A DNA stretch of 8,409 nt from Leptolinea sp. (GTDB taxonomy: Bacteria; Chloroflexota; Anaerolineae; Anaerolineales; Anaerolineaceae), in assembly GCA_022837205.1 (NCBI GenBank), contig JALHEL010000086.1, positions 1-8,409 of the forward strand, read 5' to 3'. The notes beneath the pieces are model-generated. The model was given only the letters and a program-made list of their open reading frames with translations, was not told the origin of the DNA and made no database searches. Every line of letters begins with the position of its first letter. Positions within the stretch are counted from its first letter, which is position 1. Of the stretch, positions 6,282 through 8,409 are shown one piece after another. The translations under genes and the position numbers were made by a program.

Positions 6282-6893
6282 TCAAATCCCTTTATATTCT
6301 TTCTCCGTATCAGGACTCTTCGACGCATCCTTTACTTTTTTGATTCCGTCAAAACTAACCGTCCTGCATCCCGTAAAATCCTTTAGTACGATGATGATTG
6401 CATTGATACTGAATCTCGATTTTTCCAAATCGGAGTTCGTTATGCTGGCTGCACTGATTGAATTCTTGTCCTGGAAGGTAAACTTGGCCACCGATTGAAA
6501 ATAGCTGAGGGATCTTTTTTGTTCATATTCAACGTCATAATGTTGAATCGCCTTCAATTGGTCAAAGCGGTAACATTGGATCCTGTAGGGAATGAATAAA
6601 AAGTGACGCGCAGCTCGAATCTTTTTCTGCTTTTTATTTATTTCCAGCGAATCCCTAAATCCGCCGCTATATCTTGCAATGACATACGAAACAGGAATGA
6701 TAAAAAACCAACCATCCTTGAAGAAGCGCAGGAAATCGGACGATGTAAAATGTGAAAAAAACATGATTCCCAGGGGAATGCTGATTCCGATAATGAGGAA
6801 GTAACCAACCAGTTTCGATCGCCAGGGAATACTAAAGACAGCTTTATTTTTATAGACAGACAACTGTCCATAATCGGTTAAATAAGTTTTCAT
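6282..6893 (-). CDS. Small two-helix membrane protein with possible PH-like tail, unknown function
   Basis: A 203-residue protein I do not recognise. It has two hydrophobic helices (about 28-47 and 61-75) and then a soluble, basic C-terminal part (about 82-190) with alternating strand-like segments (SLEINKKQKKIRAARHFLF, then YRFDQLKAI). This pattern resembles the bacterial PH-like domains found after membrane hairpins, but the resemblance is weak. No signal peptide cleavage site, catalytic motif or cysteine pair stands out. The ATG overlaps the regulator's TGA as ATGA and has GGAG about 11 nt upstream. Its stop lies 2 nt from the EIIB start. Tight coupling to both a DeoR-type regulator and EIIB suggests it is expressed with the PTS, perhaps linking the regulator, EIIB or permease to the membrane; that is inference. 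Base composition is lower in GC than the genes downstream. Confidence 0.7.
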   Translation of the reverse strand: MKTYLTDYGQLSVYKNKAVFSIPWRSKLVGYFLIIGISIPLGIMFFSHFTSSDFLRFFKDGWFFIIPVSYVIARYSGGFRDSLEINKKQKKIRAARHFLFIPYRIQCYRFDQLKAIQHYDVEYEQKRSLSYFQSVAKFTFQDKNSISAASITNSDLEKSRFSINAIIIVLKDFTGCRTVSFDGIKKVKDASKSPDTEKEYKGI

Positions 6894-7675
6894 ACAGGAT
6901 CCATCTCCAAACTGTGTATGGTTTCAATAGACATGGCTGCAAATTTTTCTTTTGTCTTTGGATCGATCAACGGATCTGTGAATATTTTTGATACTTTCTT
7001 GAAACTTAAAACAACGCCAGATCCCTCGGTAGCCAGGGTTGTCGATGTTGCCAGGAGAGAAAAATTCTGACATCGTTCATAGGCGATATCGAGAAATGAA
7101 ACTTCTGCAGTGTTATCCAACAAGAAACCATTTTCCCAATCCAAGGCTTTGCATTCAAAAAACACATAATCGATGACAAAGTCTTCCAACATTTTTTCAG
7201 CGAAATTACCGGTGACAATTTGGTTTATCGGATCAATAGCGCCTCCCAATAGATAAACATCATGATGATCCTGATTCCTGAAATTCGAAGCGACCGTGAT
7301 GGAAGGAGTGATGACCGTCAAATCATTGCGATTCTTGATGACCTCAATTGACAACAAACTGATCAAACGATCCTTGCTCAGGTAAATAATTGATCGGTTT
7401 TTGATTGCATTCAAAGCCAGGGATACAATTTCTCTCTCATTTTCCTCGACTGTGATATAGGGTGCATAACTTTGTCCATGGAATTTATCGGTGGTATACA
7501 ATCCCCGGTTCACTTTCCAGGCGAGTCCTTCATCACATAATTGATCGAGATCTCTGCGAGCAGTGATTTGGCTGATATTGAAAACATCGCTGATTTGCTC
7601 AATACTCGCCTCGAGATACTCGTTGAGGAAAGTCAAAATATTTAGTCGTCTTTTCGAAACTTTTGTTGATGCCAT
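6890..7675 (-). CDS. DeoR-like transcriptional regulator with altered effector site
   Basis: A 261-residue regulator, normal length for the DeoR family. The N-terminal winged helix-turn-helix is intact (about 10-60): IEQISDVFNISQITARRDL followed by the wing KVNRGLYTT. The C-terminal sugar-sensing domain keeps the overall pattern (DLTVITPSITVA at 118-129, VYLLGGAID at 140-148, FTD near 232-234). However, the family's phosphosugar loop D/N-S-G-T-T is replaced by YLSKDRL (98-104), and the late L-x-D-S-S-K-F motif by LLATSTTLA (207-215). It therefore probably binds DNA without the usual phosphosugar response, or answers to another ligand. The ATG at 7675 starts just before the HTH. The frame is open to 7759, but no credible start lies between. 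The ribosome site is weak (GAAAAAGAA). It is first in the tight gene chain and overlaps the next gene by ATGA, so it likely controls its own operon. Confidence 0.85.
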   Translation of the reverse strand: MASTKVSKRRLNILTFLNEYLEASIEQISDVFNISQITARRDLDQLCDEGLAWKVNRGLYTTDKFHGQSYAPYITVEENEREIVSLALNAIKNRSIIYLSKDRLISLLSIEVIKNRNDLTVITPSITVASNFRNQDHHDVYLLGGAIDPINQIVTGNFAEKMLEDFVIDYVFFECKALDWENGFLLDNTAEVSFLDIAYERCQNFSLLATSTTLATEGSGVVLSFKKVSKIFTDPLIDPKTKEKFAAMSIETIHSLEMDPV

Positions 7676-7721
7676 TTCTTTTTCAAGAGAATAATATTTA
7701 ATGGGGAAAGAATCAAGAATA

Positions 7722-7750
7722 ATTATAAAAATGAAATCGTTTTGATAAAT
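7722..7750 (-). promoter_or_regulatory. Candidate promoter of the regulator-PTS operon
   Basis: In the 132-bp AT-rich gap between the two regulator genes the minus strand has a perfect TATAAT (7722-7727), about 47 nt ahead of the ATG at 7675. The -35 side is poor: TTATCA with a 15-bp spacer or TTTATC with 16. Two AATCGT repeats exactly 30 bp apart (plus-strand coordinates 7735-7740 and 7765-7770) flank the -35 side and could bind a regulator here. Confidence 0.35.
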
Positions 7751-7797
7751 AAATAACAAGATTCAATCGTGTTTTATCTTAATATTGATTTAATGTT

Positions 7798-7817
7798 GAT
7801 TGTTTAGCTAAACAATC
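7798..7817. promoter_or_regulatory. Perfect 20-bp palindrome, candidate operator
   Basis: GATTGTTTAGCTAAACAATC is identical on both strands. It covers the TAG stop of the right-hand regulator and the start of the spacer upstream of the second regulator. No U tract follows on either strand, so it is a poor intrinsic terminator. A dimeric repressor site about 75 bp upstream of the candidate -10 is the best reading. I did not find a second copy in the window. Confidence 0.5.
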
Positions 7818-8409
7818 CGCATATCGATTGTCCTGATCTGTTCGATACTTTTCAAAAGATCCGGTTTTTTTCGAATACCGGCATCGGTGATCAAAACATC
7901 CGCCCTCTCGAAAGGGGCCGCCACTGTGCCTGAACGCCGCTGGAATTTCGAAGAATCCGCCAGGATAACCACTTTCCTGGAGCGGCTGATGATTACGCGC
8001 GCATTTTCCGCATGCGAAAATTTCGACATCATCAAGCCATCCTCGAGACTCAACGAAGAGACACCTAAAAAGCATATGTCGAACAGGAATGATTCGAATA
8101 TATTGATCCCATCTTTTCCCGCAACACCGGTGATGCCCTTTTGAATTTTCCCTCCGGAAACAATTGCGGTAAATTCCTTCTTCTGGCTGATGACCCCCGC
8201 CAGTTCATAGTCCTGAGTGACCACCGTCAATCGATCCAGCTCCCATAAATTGTTGATCAATGCCATGACGGTCGTTCCGGAGTTGATAGCGATCACATCG
8301 TTATCCTTGACGAGTTTAGCCGCTTCTTTACCGATGCGTGCCTTCTCCTCCCAATGTGAATAATAGCGGTTAGTATCTATAAAGAAACTGGCTTCCGGCA
8401 TTTTGATCC
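7808..8409 (-). CDS. DeoR-family transcriptional regulator, N-terminus cut by window edge
   Basis: The C-terminal roughly 200 residues of a DeoR-family sugar-responsive repressor; the N-terminal helix-turn-helix lies beyond the right edge and the frame stays open to the last base. The effector domain is canonical: EEKARIGKEAAKLV leads into NDVIAINSGTT, the phosphosugar-binding loop, followed by LTVVTQDYELA, VSGGKI, and the block ENARVIISRSRKVVILADSSKF with the conserved lysine, aspartate and SSKF motif. It ends at LITDAGI plus about 20 residues. The ATG at 8401 is internal to the domain and is not a real start. It is on the same strand as the sugar cluster and 132 bp upstream of the second regulator, so it likely responds to the phosphosugar produced by this PTS pathway. 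That link is by position only; it might instead regulate genes beyond the window. Confidence 0.9.
   Translation of the reverse strand, partial: IKMPEASFFIDTNRYYSHWEEKARIGKEAAKLVKDNDVIAINSGTTVMALINNLWELDRLTVVTQDYELAGVISQKKEFTAIVSGGKIQKGITGVAGKDGINIFESFLFDICFLGVSSLSLEDGLMMSKFSHAENARVIISRSRKVVILADSSKFQRRSGTVAAPFERADVLITDAGIRKKPDLLKSIEQIRTIDMRIV

Noticed and set aside
1..8409. tRNA, rRNA, CRISPR array, insertion sequence or transposase
   Set aside because: No cloverleaf, rRNA-like segment, regularly spaced repeats, terminal inverted repeats or transposase-like protein were seen on either strand.

Overview
The window looks like a bacterial chromosome segment with moderate GC and AT-rich spacers. 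It holds the tail of one plus-strand gene and then a long minus-strand gene cluster running from the right edge to about position 900. The lineage cannot be fixed from the sequence alone. The left-hand kinase and an isoprenylcysteine-methyltransferase-like remnant remind me of Chloroflexota (Anaerolineae) or a related low-to-mid-GC lineage, but this is an inference with low confidence.

Left flank (1-1067): a deoxynucleoside kinase cut by the left edge (3-596, +). It is followed by about 470 bp holding a decayed isoprenylcysteine carboxylmethyltransferase (ICMT)-like fragment (about 702-992, +). The distal part of that fragment contains a hairpin that reads as an intrinsic terminator for the minus-strand genes.

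Minus-strand sugar cluster (8409 to 1068), in transcription order: a DeoR-family regulator cut by the right edge; a second DeoR-like regulator whose effector-site motifs are missing; a small two-helix membrane protein with a possible PH-like tail; PTS EIIB of the lactose/cellobiose (Lac) family; two tandem paralogous TIM-barrel-like proteins of an uncharacterised PTS-associated family; PTS EIIC; PTS EIIA; and a two-domain SIS sugar isomerase/deglycase-like protein. From the second regulator to EIIA the genes overlap or lie at most about 76 bp apart, so they probably form one operon. The SIS gene follows a 141-bp gap with its own candidate promoter.

How it may work (inference): EIIA, EIIB and EIIC import and phosphorylate an unidentified sugar using general EI/HPr encoded elsewhere. 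The TIM-barrel protein(s) and the SIS protein would process the phosphosugar, and the DeoR proteins control expression. No phospho-glycosidase is present, which argues against a plain cellobiose or lactose system and fits better with an amino sugar, Amadori product or other modified sugar. Unusual points are the divergence between the two TIM-barrel paralogs, a roughly 23-residue deficit in the second SIS domain, the sensor-defective regulator, the membrane protein inside a PTS operon, a perfect GNRA-type hairpin between EIIC and EIIA, and a perfect 20-bp palindrome at the regulator junction. No RNA genes, insertion sequences, CRISPR arrays or origins were seen.
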